From Mantis religiosa (lineage: Eukaryota; Arthropoda; Insecta; Mantodea; Mantidae), in assembly GCA_030765055.1 (NCBI GenBank), contig CM060947.1:220301610-220365609 (forward strand): a DNA stretch of 64,000 nucleotides, read 5' to 3'. Shown one piece after another: positions 34,530-48,428 of the stretch. Within the stretch, counting starts at the first letter, position 1, and the number at the start of each line of letters is the position of its first letter. The notes below the pieces were generated by a model. It was not told the origin of the DNA. It did no database searches and was given only the letters and a program-made list of their open reading frames with translations. Both the position numbers and the translations under genes were made by a program.

Positions 34530-34792
34530 CTCCCTTTCTCACCAATGCTATTGTTAGGAGTCGCTTGGGTTCCCTTTGAGCGAAGGAGCCGAACCATTTG
34601 ACCTGAGATACCTGAGATACCTGAGGGAGCAGTTGGTGGAATGATGGTGGGGGAAACCGGAGGACCCGGAGGAAACCCACCCAAGCGCAATGTTATCCAC
34701 CACAAATCCCACTTTGCGGTCGCCTGGGATTGAACCCGGGACTCCTAGGTGAGAGCCAGATGCTCTAACCACTCAGCCATGATGCGGCCTAA
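34530..34792 (-). repeat. tRNA-derived SINE, family 2
   Basis: The minus strand has a clear tRNA-like head: CATGGCTGAGTGGTTAGAGC (A box) and GTCCCGGGTTCAATCCCAGG (B box). The body is shared with 23925-24225. This is the better preserved copy. Confidence 0.85.
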
Positions 34793-35670
34793 AGAATATA
34801 CACATGCATTTAGAAGACCTCTTCATTTCAGAAGGCTTTTCGATAAATGATAAACTGTAAAGGAGACAGTAAATCTTGTTAAGCAAAAGATATATTTCGT
34901 TTGTTTCAAATAGATACAAACTTAATTTGTGGAATGCGCTTTTAGGATATATTAGCGCTTATGTTTTACTTGGTATGGAAATAGATTACTGCCCATTTGT
35001 TTATCTGTTCGCTTGCAATAAGAATGCGATATCAAAGCCATCACCTAGCAACGAGCTTCTTAAACTAGCGCTTAAAGTCTACTGTTTTCCAATATTTCTA
35101 TTGTATATGCAAGAGAATTAGCAGCCACACAATTGCAGCAAATGTACATCTCGATTAACATGAAGTAGGCAAGAGAATAAGCCGCATGTAAAAATAATTT
35201 TTACAGCTGTAGAGAAATATATGTGAGAGAAATGCATAAGGCATTAAAAACATACACTCATGGTCAAAATTTTACCTTACTAAGCCAGTTATAAATACGT
35301 ATTAAGAAACAGTTCCTAATTAGATATGGGCAAGGTAAGATGAGAAAGAAGGGTGCAGCCAGCCGATAAGTTTGGTGGAGCCCTCTATCCAGTGGACGAA
35401 TTGACAAACAGATATTGGACTTTTAGAAAAACACAAGGTGTATTCGAACTCATACTCTCCGAATCATTAGGTAGCCACACCACCCACCCCACCAAGGGGT
35501 GCGCCCACGCTGAAGTTAGCGTATCCACGCATACAAATGACACCTTTGTATTTATTCGTGTAATTGATATGGGGGATTGTGTTCACCACCCTGGGAGAGT
35601 GTAGGAGTAATTGAAGTGACCTCGTAGGAGACGAGATGGAACAGCTGTTGAATCAGGCTCTCTCAGTAAG
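34793..35670. other. Upstream region of the candidate host gene
   Basis: AT-rich until about 35340, then a GC-richer segment (35350-35670) leading to the first exon. No TATA box can be assigned with confidence. An out-of-frame ATG at 35636 would be an upstream start if the leader extends that far. Confidence 0.35.
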
Positions 35671-35814
35671 ATGGCGACCGCCGTCACATTGACACTGTGT
35701 TGCATCCTCCCGACTGTTACTCTCGGCAACGTGGTGCAGACAGTCAGCCAACTTCAAGTTCTGGCCGGGAGTGACGACGTCGGATCATGGACAGCTCGTA
35801 TCGGCGACCTAGAG
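35671..35814 (+). CDS. First coding exon of a candidate secreted-protein gene
   Basis: ATG in good context (AAGATGG) opens a 48-codon exon that ends CTAGAG|GTATTT, a usable 5' splice site. Residues 5-19 (VTLTLCCILPTVTLG) look like a signal peptide core, though the n-region has no basic residue. The mature part begins NVVQTVSQLQVLAG and runs to WTARIGDLE. Codon use and GC content are clearly above the surrounding DNA. The exon ends in phase 0, matching the exon at 57646. Nothing in it identifies the family. Gene structure is inferred, not proven. Confidence 0.6.
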
Positions 35815-38800
35815 GTATTTATGCTCGTGTTACCAAAATGTCATACTGTTATGGATATTAATTTGTCTTCCTCCTTAGCCATGTGTAGAACAAACTAGAA
35901 AGGTAGAACAAGGCTAAAAGTAAAGTAACATAGCGGGATTTGAACCACTAACCACGTAGTCTGAGTCCGCTTGCACTAACCATAACAGGAATAATACAAA
36001 AGGTCTTACTGTAAGGAATAACGCAAATAATAACACCAACCCATTTAAAAGAAATTCTCCATCAAACTAAATTAATATGTTTAAAGGAAAAGTTCAAGAT
36101 TGTTTTAGAGGTCGTGAGAAAATTCACGTTTTATACAGGAACGTGTTATATTGTAATGTTTTTTCCTAAAATTTATTCCCGTGAGTAATTCATTTCTTTC
36201 ATACAAATGCGTTTTCCGTGTGGTAGTTGCTTTGACCAACAATGTTCTCCAAAATAATGCAATTATACCAACAAATAAAATTCCAGTTTATTTAATCAAG
36301 TGTACAAAATGCTCCAAACTTAAAATCTTTCAGTGGCTAAGCCGTTGTTAAGTTTTTTAGTTATTGCTGCCTTCTAACCCAATTCTGGACCTTTTAGTTT
36401 ACAATTTCGTAATACAGAATCCACATTTCAAATGTCATAAGAAATAATTAAATGAATGGAAGTATGTTCCCTTAGAAAATAAATCTAGCTTCCTTTAAAC
36501 AAGAATGATATATGGTTAATTCCTTACCCCCCTTTTTTTGCTATTTTTTTTTTTTCCTTTTAAAGTGTTGAATTTGATTTGAGAGCATTTTAAAATGAAA
36601 TAAATGCTATATTCGCATAAAATATCTTTACTAACTCTTCAACAGAATCACCTATGCAATTCTTCTATTCATCGTTTTAAAATATATTTATCTATTTATA
36701 GTCCTTTAATTTAGGGTACGTATCACGACTTAGATATGGCCTTTAAAACCAAAATACTCTATCTACTTAGTGTTATTAGAAATAGTATTTGCAGAAATAA
36801 GTATATGGTAATAGGCGAATACATTAAAATATATTTAAAACACTTAAGAACACTATGCTATGTGATGGCTTTGAAATTTTGTTCTCTTTGCATGGCCAGG
36901 AGGGAAAAAAGAAAGAGATTCTATTTAATATAAACCGCTTGTTTTAGGAAGATGTACCTAAATTTTTGTGTAGTAATATTTGGTTTCTAAGTTTCAGTTT
37001 ACCAAGGACGGAAAAGTATGTAATTCAGAATGAAGAGCACTTTAGAATATTCAAAATATAGGTTCCAGTTAGCATTTAAATATGTTAAAACATACGGATT
37101 TCTTTTAAAATCGTTAGTCACTTCTGTGAAAATCAAAATTTCCTAACACTTTCATATAAAGAGTTGTTTGGGGTGAAGCATTACCTTGAAATTGTTTGTG
37201 TTGGTACCTGGGAAGTGCAGAACTTTAATCCCAAGTTTAATATGGACTTAACTTTATATTTGTTCCGCATTCTGTGTTATGTGTCTATGAGTTTATCTGC
37301 AAGAATCAGAATTCAAAAAGTGAAACGTGTATCCTGTTTAGTGTAAATCAATGAGTATAAAAATGAACTTAAGTAGGAATACTTTGCAAAAGCTATAGAA
37401 AGTAAACGATATGATTAGACGAAGTGGTGTGAATATCGATACAATCTTAGCATTTTTATATTATTTATATGACATTTAAATTAAATTTTTAGCACATTTT
37501 GTTTAATGCTGAAGGGTATATTGAAAACAATTTTGGAATGCTTTATAAATTCTCTAATATATTATACTGGATTGGTAAGATTAATAATTTTATGAAGAAA
37601 GGACAGCATATAGACAAATAATTGTAATAAATAATTTTCATACGTTGAAATCAATATGTAATATAAAGTCTTGTTTATAATCATTGCCTAGGCAATGCCA
37701 AATTTTTTCAGAGACTTTGGGTATTTAGAGTTCTCTGTGAAGGCAAGGTATTAATTATGTGGCAGTTAAGGAAATCACTAGGTGTGTGTTCTAGGTGTGC
37801 CTGGAAATCAGTTGTTCAACGTTCTTAAAGTTATAGAAACTCTGAAGATCAGTTTCAAAGTTAGAAATAAAATTAAATTTAAAGCTTTGAGCAAATTCAC
37901 AGAGTTAAAATTGAGTTTCAGATACGACTTAGCTGCTTTAGGATAAGAGAACCTAAGTAGGAACGTTGATGGATGCTTAAACAAGAGCTAACGTTAACAA
38001 ATGAATCAATGTCTATAACGTTTTTATATTTCCTTAATGCTTAGAAACTCACCGCAAAACCTTCAGCCAAAAAATTGCTGCTACTTTCAGCAACGTCACT
38101 TGGCATTACAATTAAAATGTATTTTTTTAATATTAGTAACCTCGTGTGTTTAACAACAGCTTTAAATAAAGTGTTATGAGTACTTAATTCATTTAGTGGG
38201 GATATATAATTTTCAAAATCTACATAAATCAATTTGGCACATTCATAGCTCAGAATGAAAAAAAAAGTTATCCTTGTACGTAATTTGATATTTTATTCTT
38301 TTTATTTGACATTACATGTGTTCCTTCAAATGTCTCTTGATTCATATGTCAGAAGTTTTCACAAACAAGTCAGTAGTTACAATTTTGAGTGATATAACTA
38401 AGAGTTCTTTAATAATTCAATCTCTAACATTTGGTAAAATAATTCAAATAAATCACAAGTCGCCGTCGATATATTAATCCGTCAACTTAATGGTGCTGAA
38501 GATTAAATATGCTTCCCAGGATTTAGACGACAATTTAATGGGATTCAAATTCCCGATGTTTCGCCAGGTATCTTTACATGTAATCCCGTCGCTGGTCAGA
38601 GCTCACACAGCATTCATCATGTAATATTGGGAGCTTTGAGTCCTGCTATAATACAGCTCACAAGCTTGGAAATATGTTCAATCTTCAAGTCACCGGCCTA
38701 AAATCCTCAGCTTTAATTGTTGTTGATCATCCTCGAATCCTTAGATAAAGCTCTCCTAAGTTTACACTGGGGCAGCTGACAGCAGATTCTTCGTGAACAA

Positions 38801-41710
38801 GTTTGGTAATGCCGGCAAAGGTGACGCACATAATGCGTTGACATCATATCTAATTACCTTAGAAATAAATTTTGTATTATAATTTCAGGAAAAAATGAGC
38901 TGTTCCCAGACTTGGGTTGCCTTTTCAGTTGCACGCTCTGAGATATTTACATGGTATTAAAATATAACCGATAACGATAAAGGTAGTTAATTAGGTATTA
39001 AGAGCTATTTTGGTACCGAGTGAGGATGATATGCTTCTACTTGATCCAATATATTTATAAGACACAATCAGGTATATTACTATATCGTCGAGAACCTAGC
39101 TTATCCATCTAATGTAATTAGTCCATGAAGCGTTACTGTTCAATACAACAGCTCATTCTTTGCATCATGCTTGTATTACTCATCTGTTACCGATAAAAAC
39201 AATTTCAGTTTCTCCAGCCGTGGTAAAGCCCAATGCTTTATTATGGATAAGCCTCGGCTTCTGATCACGGTGGCAGTAGACTGAAGCTGGGAACGTAAGG
39301 GGCTGAGTTGACTGCTGTGTGTGGTGGAGTAACACCGATTGTTGATTGCAAAAATATTTGCCGTCATTCGTATTGCTGCTTTACCTATAAAATCACAGAC
39401 TTAATACATGAATTTAATTCGGAGAAGTGCAGTGCAGTAACCAATTAAATGCTTCATTTCAGAAAGCCTACTATATTTTCAATTCATTAAACCACGTTTT
39501 GAAGATTTCTGTAAAATCGTCTCGTATATGCAGGTGTTTTAGGTGTAGAGATACATAGGGATCTTCAATTCGTAATTCAACTACTTCAGAAGTAGGCTAA
39601 ATCATATGCAGATTTTGTTATTGTAGGGGTGAACGGCTAATTCAAAAACGTCCTGGAGTAATAATCTGGCTGCAAATATATATGTGCACCATAAATTGTA
39701 TTTTTCTTGATGGTAGCAACTGTTATAACTTTATGAAAGCTGATTCATTTGGTACTTCATTCCTGCATATCTTATTTTGTAGAAAGAAATGTCTCTAGGT
39801 TCGCACTTATTTTGAGTGAATACAGTAGGTACTTTTATTGCGGTGCATTACAAATGAACCTTGTAATGCGATGCAGTGTTTTCAGTAGAAGTGTACTGCA
39901 TTAATTTAAGTTACTCATGATAGAAATATTTCGAAAAGTGTGTGAATCTCGTCGCTAATATAAAACAACAGTTTCTAAACATTTGACGGTCGATATTCCG
40001 TTTCTACCTATAAAACAGTCTGTAATGAAACTGTTTATACAAAAGTTTATCTCGATGTCTTAAACTGTATTGTTTAATAACTTTTTGGAATAATTTGCAG
40101 CAGGGTGGATAAAGTATGTTATTTGAAAGTAAAAGATACTTTTATCTTGGTCTCCTTCAGCTCTACGTGCAAATCTTAAGGGCCAGTACCCTCTTAAGCC
40201 TGGGTGTAAAGGCAAATGAAGTTGTCAGAAATTCCTGCATGAAGATGAAGAAGGTTCGGTTTAAGATAAGTGAAATTGGATACGGTTTTGTCGTAGACGA
40301 AAATATCATCGGATGGAGCAAGAACACATCTGGCTGCAATGAAGGAGTAAGAGATTGATTACTATATCCTTATAGAGTCTGTGACGACACACTTCTGATA
40401 GTAAACAAGTCGTTTTGTCCACTTCGTATATACAAGAGCATCCATTCATACTGGTAGAGCCCCAGGCTAATATGGCGTAGTGTCTGCTGATGAAGCGATA
40501 TCTGGGCCCCAATAACCTAGCACTCCAAGATACGTTACATCCTCTCACCAGCTTCTTGGTTTCTTGGTAATCAATGAAGTCTACAACTGACAAGACAGCC
40601 GTGGTTAGATATAGCCCACGCGGGAGAGTACACAACTGCTCTTAGAAGGGAATCACAGTTAAATCATAGAACCCAATATGATAAAAAAAAAAGATTATTT
40701 TAAAAACGAAAAGTTTTCAGACTCTTCTTAGATGCCAGAGATATATTCGACGAGAAGGCAACCAAAACTTAAAATTTTTTACCTTTTTATGGTGTACTTA
40801 GCAGTGTAAATATTTTATTAATCCCCAAAACTTCAATAAATATTTCACTGAAGGATATATTATGGGGTTTCCTAAATCTTAACGTGCTCTAAGTTTGCTT
40901 ACGAACAGAAAAACTTTAAATGAATAGAGATTTAATATCAAACAGAGCATTTAAAATTTTCACCTCCCAATTTTGGATACGAAGATTTTCAATAAATCCC
41001 CCATCCTGGATTCCCTCTCAGAAAGAGAACCTCTCGAAATTTTTAATTTCTCAACTATACCACTGAGATTAAATTACCATGGATTTATCATATAATTCAT
41101 GACAAATGAAACGCATATTTTTAACTAGTTTTGCAAAATGACTCTGAAGTCCTTATTAATGACCTTTATATAAGTGGTAAACTGTTGAGATCAGCAAAGC
41201 CGTACTACGAAAATGTAGGTCTCGTTAAAGCACAAAACCTAAGTTCCAACACTTTCTTTAGCTGGAATAAACCAATTTTAGATACGCCTTGAACTTTTTC
41301 AAAACGTTTCACATTAAAAGAGGCTATTTCTTTTTTTTTTTCTCTCGTCTTACAAATAGAATTAAATTCAAAGTGATCACTGCTCTTAAAAAGTTTGCCC
41401 AACCTTTAAGCCTAATTTATTCCCTATTCCCATTGTACCTAAAAATAAATAATAATAAAATATTTCTACAAACTTTATCTTAGTTAAGATGAAGAAGATG
41501 GAAGATTAAGCAGAGAAAGACACATCTAAAAGGGTTTTGTTCAACGTCCTATAATCTGGTAAGCTATATCTATCGAGGATTAAAGTGAAGAAATACTGCT
41601 TTATAGATAAATAAATAATTCAACATTTTGTATGCTATGGAGGACACTTTCATTAGTAATAACGCCAGTGTTTCGAAATTTCATTCCGCAGGATTTTTTT
41701 TTTCTTTTTA
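35815..41710. other. Probable intron, 5' part
   Basis: AT-rich DNA without recognised exons. It contains a tRNA-like scrap at 35925 and a GC-richer stretch at 40370-40640 with a 109-codon minus-strand frame of unknown meaning. Confidence 0.4.
35925..35995 (-). repeat. tRNA-like SINE head
   Basis: The minus strand reads TGGTTAGTGCAAGCGG (A-box-like) ... GTGGTTCAAATCCCGC (B-box-like). No body follows that matches another copy here, so it is called a fragment and not a tRNA gene. Confidence 0.5.
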
Positions 41711-41978
41711 AGTTTACGTCCTTTAACCTTCTAAGTCACATGGGACGATGAACGGAATGGGTGAAATGATGCTTAAATGGGCCCAGGGTCCATGGAGCTT
41801 AGGGTTACCCGACATTCGTCTTTTAGGATAACACCTAAAGATAAGACGGATAATGATAAAGAGAAGGTAGGATAAGACGGAGTAAACCTTATCCATGTAA
41901 CCCATCTAACCGAGATTTGAGTTCGGGACCTCTTGAACGCGAGGTGGACATGCTACCATCTATGCTACCGAGGCGGGC
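41711..41978 (-). repeat. tRNA-derived SINE, family 1
   Basis: Full-length type copy with a short internal duplication (GATAAGACGGA region near 41840-41880). Ends with the tRNA-like head, complement of CTACCGAGGCGGGC. Confidence 0.78.
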
Positions 41979-42099
41979 AGGAATTATTTTATTGCCAGTA
42001 AACCTACTAATATTTGATTGTCATCTTTAGTCACACTTAACTATCAGAGCTGAGTCTAAACCCGCTATCTCGAAACCCATAGACCAGCGCCCAACTGTG

Positions 42100-42235
42100 T
42101 ATAATAACCCAGTAAGAACCGGGGTTCATAGAAGATAAATATCTCATATTCCTTCCTTAACGAGATTCGAAAGTGGAACCTCCTCAATATGACGTAGACA
42201 TTCTATGCCTACATAACAGGCCTGGTTAACGGTTA
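42100..42235 (-). repeat. tRNA-derived SINE, family 1-like, strongly decayed
   Basis: CGAGATTCGAAAGTGGAACC and GACGTAGACATTCTATGCC align with the B box and following part of family 1. Confidence 0.5.
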
Positions 42236-42734
42236 CTACTTAGATATGCCTGACGATTCCGTAACAGCCTGTACAAAATTAAGATGAAGTTTGTATACCC
42301 CTCAGTAGGTAGATGTTCTTTCTTGTCGTGCCAGCTAGTGAAGGGCTCCGCTTTTTATTACTAGGCCCATCTCCGAAGTTGTGTTTTATTACACAAGAGG
42401 CACAAAGGAAAACCGAACCATAATTAACTGTTAATAGAGGAAGCATCGCTTTTTGTACAGCCTATAGCATCTTGCTGTCACTGATTCACTTTTCTTTAAA
42501 CTAAAAGCCAATAAGGTAGACGTAATTACGTCATACAGGGTGGGCTTTATTATTTTAAAAAGCAGGTCTACAGTAACAAAAATGCGGAAAAGACGTGCTG
42601 TCACGCTAATGGAGGCAAATTTTCTCTGGTGTTCCTAATTACTCGATCAAAGATATCTAAGATAGATCTTCAAATTTTGGTTTACTCTTTCTTTAAGTTT
42701 TGGAGCTAAAAGCTTCCTCACAAAATTATTATTG

Positions 42735-42888
42735 GAAATTAATTGTTCTTTCACACTGGCCGTGTGTAGGTTACGGTATAGAAATATAATCAGACTGATA
42801 AATTCAATTCCATAGCCGGGATTTGAACCACGGATCTTCTGGTTGCCGTCCAGCCGCTCTAACCCTTGAACTACTATGGCTAATGTGC
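42735..42888 (-). repeat. tRNA-derived SINE, family 4
   Basis: The minus strand has GTTAGAGCGGCTGGACGG (A-box region) and GATCCGTGGTTCAAATCCCG (B box). It then shares its 3' end (complement of GGAAATTAATTG) with the copies near 43028 and 52367. Confidence 0.72.
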
Positions 42889-43027
42889 CAAAATGACATT
42901 AAATTCTCTAACCGACTCGTGTTTTTCCCGGTAAACCAGTTAGGAGTTCTTAAATACATGAGACAACTTCCTTAATGGCGACTTACAACGTGTAAGTACT
43001 TTAAGTCCCGGGCTTTATAGTTAACCA

Positions 43028-43274
<247 letters not shown>

Positions 43275-43505
43275 GTAACTTACGTTCTCCAACATTAAGT
43301 CATGTCGGACGATGAGTGGAATGGATAAAATGATGCTCAAATGAGCCCAGGGTCCATAGAGCTTAGAGTAACCCGACATTCGTCTTTCAGGATAAGGGAA
43401 GACTAGAAAATAACTTATCCAAGTAGCTCACCCTGGCCGAGATTCGAACTCGGGACCTCTTGAACGTGAGGCAGACACGCTAGCATCTACGCTACCGAGG
43501 CGGGC
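43275..43505 (-). repeat. tRNA-derived SINE, family 1
   Basis: Well preserved copy. The head complement reads GCTACCGAGGCGGGC, and the B box complement GAGATTCGAACTCGGGACC. Confidence 0.85.
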
Positions 43506-43749
43506 TCTCAGAACATTATGTTGTGTTTGTCGTATTTGTATCCTTCTGTTATCTAGTTTCTTTTCATAGTGTTTCGGGGATGCACTCCACCCAAAAGTGT
43601 CGTTGGGATATTTTACTGCAAATACATTAATTGACTTACCTTTTAATTTAAATATACACATAAAGAACTTTTTTTCCAAATCTAAGAAGTCCTCTGTATT
43701 CTAAATTAAGTTTAATTCTGTGTAAGAGGTAAATAATAAGGCATGGAGA

Positions 43750-43978
43750 CCGCCTCGGTAGCGTAGATGGTAGAATGTCTGCCTCAAGTTCAAGAGCCCC
43801 CGACTTAGGATCTCGGTTACCGTGAGTTACCTAGATAAGGTTTTTTCGGCGTTTTCACCTATCCTAAAGGACTAATGTCGGGTAACTCTAAGCTCTATGG
43901 ATCCTGGGGCCATTTGAGCATCGTTTCACCCATCCCTTTCATCGTCCGATATGACTTAATGTTGGATAACGTAAACTA
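43750..43978 (+). repeat. tRNA-derived SINE, family 1
   Basis: CCGCCTCGGTAGCGTAGATG at the head, ending TATGACTTAATGTTGGATAA and an A-rich tail. Confidence 0.85.
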
Positions 43979-43989
43979 AAAAAAGAATA

Positions 43990-46015
43990 ATAAATAAAAA
44001 AAGAGATAGGGAAAGAAGTACATAAAATATGTTGGGCTTAATAAAGGCACATATCTTTTTCAAATTTTTATGGAACCAAACATATCTATTGTCATTCGAA
44101 TTTAAAAATTATTGTTTAATTAAATTATAGATCACTAATACTTTGTTTCTCGTAAAGTCAAGCAGAGGGAATACTTTGTATGAGCTCTTGCTCTTAAACA
44201 CTTGGCAATTTTTCAGTCCTTTACATCCTCTTGTATGTACAACAAAATGTGTGGTAGATTCATTTCCAGAAAAAATGATCAGGATTTTCATTAAGTAAAT
44301 ACACAAATAAGATTATTTTGCAAAGGTGGTATAAAATAAACGACGAGGAAGTTGTGTAATTTAACGTATCAGACATTTTTACATGTACTCTAAGTCATTT
44401 GTAATTTACCACAGCATGTCCGTTAAAGAAACAAATAAAGCATAATACTTTTAAAATATTATAGGCACCCTGTTACGTACATAAACTTTTTTCAGTATGA
44501 TAGATTACTGCTTACTCAGGCCTTGAAATTGCCTTTCAAATCTCTTTGTTTCTTCGATTATTGTGTGAATAGTAAGAAATGTCCTGTTTGCTCAGGAACT
44601 GTTTATGGTGAAAATTTGAAATTGTTTCCTTATATTAATATTACTTTAGGAAAATGTTGGATCTAAAATATCTGAGCTCAGTATCATATTTTCATAAAGA
44701 GCAGAGGTTAATTAACACATAATCTAAAATTTATTTAACAGTGGTTTTAGAATTAGTTCCCTAATTAAAATATATTAGTACAAATGCAAACCATAGTGTA
44801 TATTTTACAAATGTTGCAGTCTGATATTTTAATTTAAGTATTAAGGCATTGACAAGATATCCCTTTGATGTGTATTTGCCACTGGCCAAGATATGTGGAC
44901 GTTGTTTCTATAAAATACTTGAAATCACTTATTATTCTTGAAAAGAAATGGGTCACTTTACAGCATGTTATGTAGTTTGAAAACCTGGGTATATACACTT
45001 GGTGACCAAAGTTTGATGAAACCATAGAAGCACCAGCTATGTCGGCTAATGTAGGGAGAATATTCCCCAGTTGTGCTAGCTTTAAAGGATTGTTATTTAT
45101 GAGGATCTGTAACAGAAATTGTACGAAACAAACACACTTCAGATGAACTTAAAAATAACAAGTCAAGAAATGTTTACCATTTCTGAGAGGTGCGTGTAAC
45201 TGCAAAGTGTAATGAGCAATTTCCTAAGCAAATATCCGAAATGTTTTAACAAATAATGAAGGAAGTTCTCTTTGCTTAATATACATGAGAAATTTACTAG
45301 TTTTCGGCGTTTATATTATTATGCCAGAAATAGCTTAAGCGATAAACCTTATTATATTGATTGCAGACTTTCTTGCCACGAATCGCCCACACAGCATCCA
45401 GCTTCGCCGAAAGGTTGGTTACATGAGGGATTCATTCACCCAGTAGAAATTACGTAATTACTTTCCATTTTACGCACCTATAGTCAGTCTCTGCCCACAC
45501 CACCCACGGAAAAAAAAAACTCATGACGCACACATATTTACCCGGTTTTCTCTACGCTTAAAGGTTCACATATATCAGTTACGTATTAAGTGCAGATTAG
45601 TTTATTTAGGATATATATTTTATCTAGGACTGATTTTACATTAAGCGAGAATGCTTGGCTACATACGAAATGCAGAAGCAGCATTCAAATGTTCAGTTAT
45701 GATGCTGAGCTCTCACAATTAACAGAAATATAAATGAAAAATTCCATTCATGTACGTCAGATAAGTCAGCGACACCAGCGAAAGCAAAATATAAATGATG
45801 CTTTTTCTAAAATGCTGCCTGCTGTTAAAATTATGTACAAATTACTTATTTTAATTATCTTTTTCTTTCTTTTCTTGTTTCGTTTTTTCTATCCTTTTTT
45901 CTCTTCTTTTTGTTATTTTATGGATTTTATATGGTTTAGTGGAACAGAAAGTTAGGTAATATTCAAGCGATACGAGGATAAATTGTCAGTTTTCCATAGA
46001 GGAAAATAACCATAG
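43990..46015. other. AT-rich sequence, nothing recognised
   Basis: Inside the presumed intron; no repeat or exon supported. Confidence 0.4.
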
Positions 46016-46017
46016 CA

Positions 46018-46260
46018 TAAATAAATGAATGAATGAATAAATGAATGAAGGAATGAATGAATGAATAAATGAATAATAAATGAATAAACGAATAAGAAAT
46101 TGGTAAGAACTCAATAAGAAATCAATAAGAAATGAATAAGAAATGAAAAAAATGAAAAATAATGAAAAAGAAATTAAAAATGAATAAATACATAAATAAA
46201 TGTATAATTAAATAAATTGATAAATTTACAAATTTATAAATTTATAAATAAATAAGTAAA
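46018..46260. repeat. Degenerate AATGAATA / AATAAG low-complexity tract
   Basis: A-rich tetra- to decanucleotide units drifting from AATGAATG to AATAAGAAAT to TAAATTTATA. Confidence 0.85.
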
Positions 46261-46489
46261 CAATATAAAATAATGATAAAACTAAATATATAGAAGTAAT
46301 AATAAACAAAGTTACCAATTGTGATATAAGCAAACCAGACAAAATATCTTAAATAGTACAGTAGGCTTAGATGATAGTCAATTGTTATAAGAGATGGTCT
46401 GTGATGGCTTTAAAATGCCCTTCTGATTAGAGTATAACGGCTTTCTCTTTGAGAAAAAATGTTACTATGGGAAATTTAAATCAATAATC

Positions 46490-46725
46490 GCCCGCTTTGG
46501 TAGCGTAGATGGTAGCGTGTCTGCCTCACGTTCAGGAGGTCCCGAGTTCGAATCTCGGAAAGGATGAGTTACCTGGATAAAGTTTTTCCGGGATTTTCCC
46601 TTATACTTCAAGACTAATGTTGGGTAGCTCTAAGCTCAATGGACCCTGGACTCATTTGAGCATCAGTTTATCCAATTCATTCACCGTCGCATATGACTTA
46701 ACGTTGGAGGAGGTAAATTACACAA
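46490..46725 (+). repeat. tRNA-derived SINE, family 1 (best copy)
   Basis: CCCGCTTTGGTAGCGTAGAT, then GTCTGCCTCACGTTCAGGAG and GTCCCGAGTTCGAATCTCGG (B box). The body runs to TATGACTTAACGTTGGAGG. Confidence 0.88.
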
Positions 46726-47589
46726 AAAATAAATAACTGGGGATATCTCATAAACCTTATCGATATAAGAAGGATGCTTCTGACGATGTATAAGACCTAG
46801 TTTCTTTCTGGCAGTTTACGAGTTGTACAAGTATTTCAGAGTGAACAGGTCTTCATTATCTTTTCCCAAAATACGAAAATTCAAGTTATAAATATCATAT
46901 TTTGTCTTGAATTATCCTCAACATACGTACATGAATCTAAACAAATAGAGTAATTTTTAGGAAAATAAATATATTTTAAACATTTTTCGTGCAAGTGTGG
47001 CTTGCATGGAGGACCTTTTTTAATAATCTTGGAAGAATCCTAGCTTTGGTAGAATTTGAATTTAATATTCAATCAAACTACAGTAAAAGACGCACGGATA
47101 CGTAGTGAACTCTCGATATAGTATTTTGTAGCGCAATATATTTGCTACACTTATTGTATATTTCGTTAGAAAAGCTAGTGGATTCTATAAAAATAAACGA
47201 CAGTTGGTAGTAGCCTTACAGTAGTAGTATTCATATAACACATGGGATTATAAGATACAATGAATTTATAATGATAAAAGGAAATGAGGTGGAGTATCTC
47301 CATCCAATTTTTTAGTGAAGCATTTACTTTAATAAGTGGCAAAGAATGTAAAAGACTGCACCTTCACTAGCAATAAATGACAATCTATAGTAACAGACAT
47401 CCACTTGTAAATTTTTTAAGAGAAAGAAAATCTTCTGATCGTGGTAAATTTATGGTCACTTTTTTCTTTCTTTTCTCTCTCTGAAGACGAGAGAGAAATA
47501 TATATTTCTAAGCTACAAAACTGTTAAAAATACTTGGCAACGCAATAAAAATAGAACTGTCGAAGGTTTCGAAGGAAGAATTGAAGTAA

Positions 47590-47815
47590 AATAGCCAAGC
47601 TTGGCTCATAAAAAGCTGCTATTTTGTCAGAATAACGTACTATCTCCCACGCTGATAGTCCGAATGGCAAAACTGCACGAATTCACCTTCGAATTGATGC
47701 CTTTTCTTTCCGTTCCTCTGAGTTTAGCCCCTAGCGACTTCATGTTCACGAATTTAAAAGGAAATGATATTGACCACGAAGGAGATATACATTTCCTGAC
47801 CATATTTTTATCCCA
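47590..47815 (+). pseudogene. Fragment of a second mariner transposase
   Basis: The frame HKKLLFCQNNVLSPTL ... MAKLHEFTFELMPF ... LAPSDFMFTNLKG follows the mariner pattern HDNA...PHPPYSPDLAPSD...FPNLK around the second and third catalytic Asp. The second Asp is changed to Asn and the PYSPD part is corrupted. It is not the family at 565, 31527 and 54658. No terminal repeats were found. Confidence 0.72.
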
Positions 47816-48199
47816 AGACTAAACAAAACCTAACAGGACTTTCTGTCTGTTACAAATTCACATGCCTTCTGTTATTATTTTCTACTTACGTTAATCCCGA
47901 AATAGTTTTACAAATATGAAGAAAAAGATTATGGACTTCTTTACATACAGATTGCGAAAACAAAACACATTCTATTTTTGTGACTTGATTATGTTTTTGA
48001 ATAAGTTACAGGCCACTAAAGTTTGAAAAGTTGAAGTACTAGTGGTAGGCGGAAAATGTTAACACAAACTACACATTTAAATGAAATCGCATATTTCTTT
48101 ATGTAGTGTATTTTTGTAACTGCATTTGGGTTTTCCAGACATAAAAATGTAATAAGAATTAACAGCCCCCCTTCGTAGTATCAGCACAGTGAGGCTACT

Positions 48200-48345
48200 T
48201 TACACTTAAGAGGTTCTCGTTTAGGTCTTTTTTTCAGAGCTTTTCTTATCCTAGTAAACAAATGTCAAGCGACTAAACTCTAGATATCCTGGTCCATTTG
48301 AGCATAATTTCACCGTTCGTTCACCGTCCTGTATGACTGATCTGG
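48200..48345 (+). repeat. SINE family 1, decayed 3' part
   Basis: CTCTAGATATCCTGGTCCATTTGAGC and CACCGTCCTGTATGACT match the second half of family 1. Confidence 0.5.
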
Positions 48346-48363
48346 CAAAAGACGAACTTCAAT

Positions 48364-48364
48364 A

Positions 48365-48428
<64 letters not shown>

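Noticed and set aside
34554..34772. Possible functional tRNA gene (good A and B boxes)
   Set aside because: The boxes belong to a SINE with a body shared with 23925-24225; no full cloverleaf was evident.
38551..38612. Possible hammerhead on the minus strand (CUGA, CCAG...CUGG, CGAAAC)
   Set aside because: The core lacks the UGA of CUGAUGA and the loop is long; no PLE coding sequence nearby.
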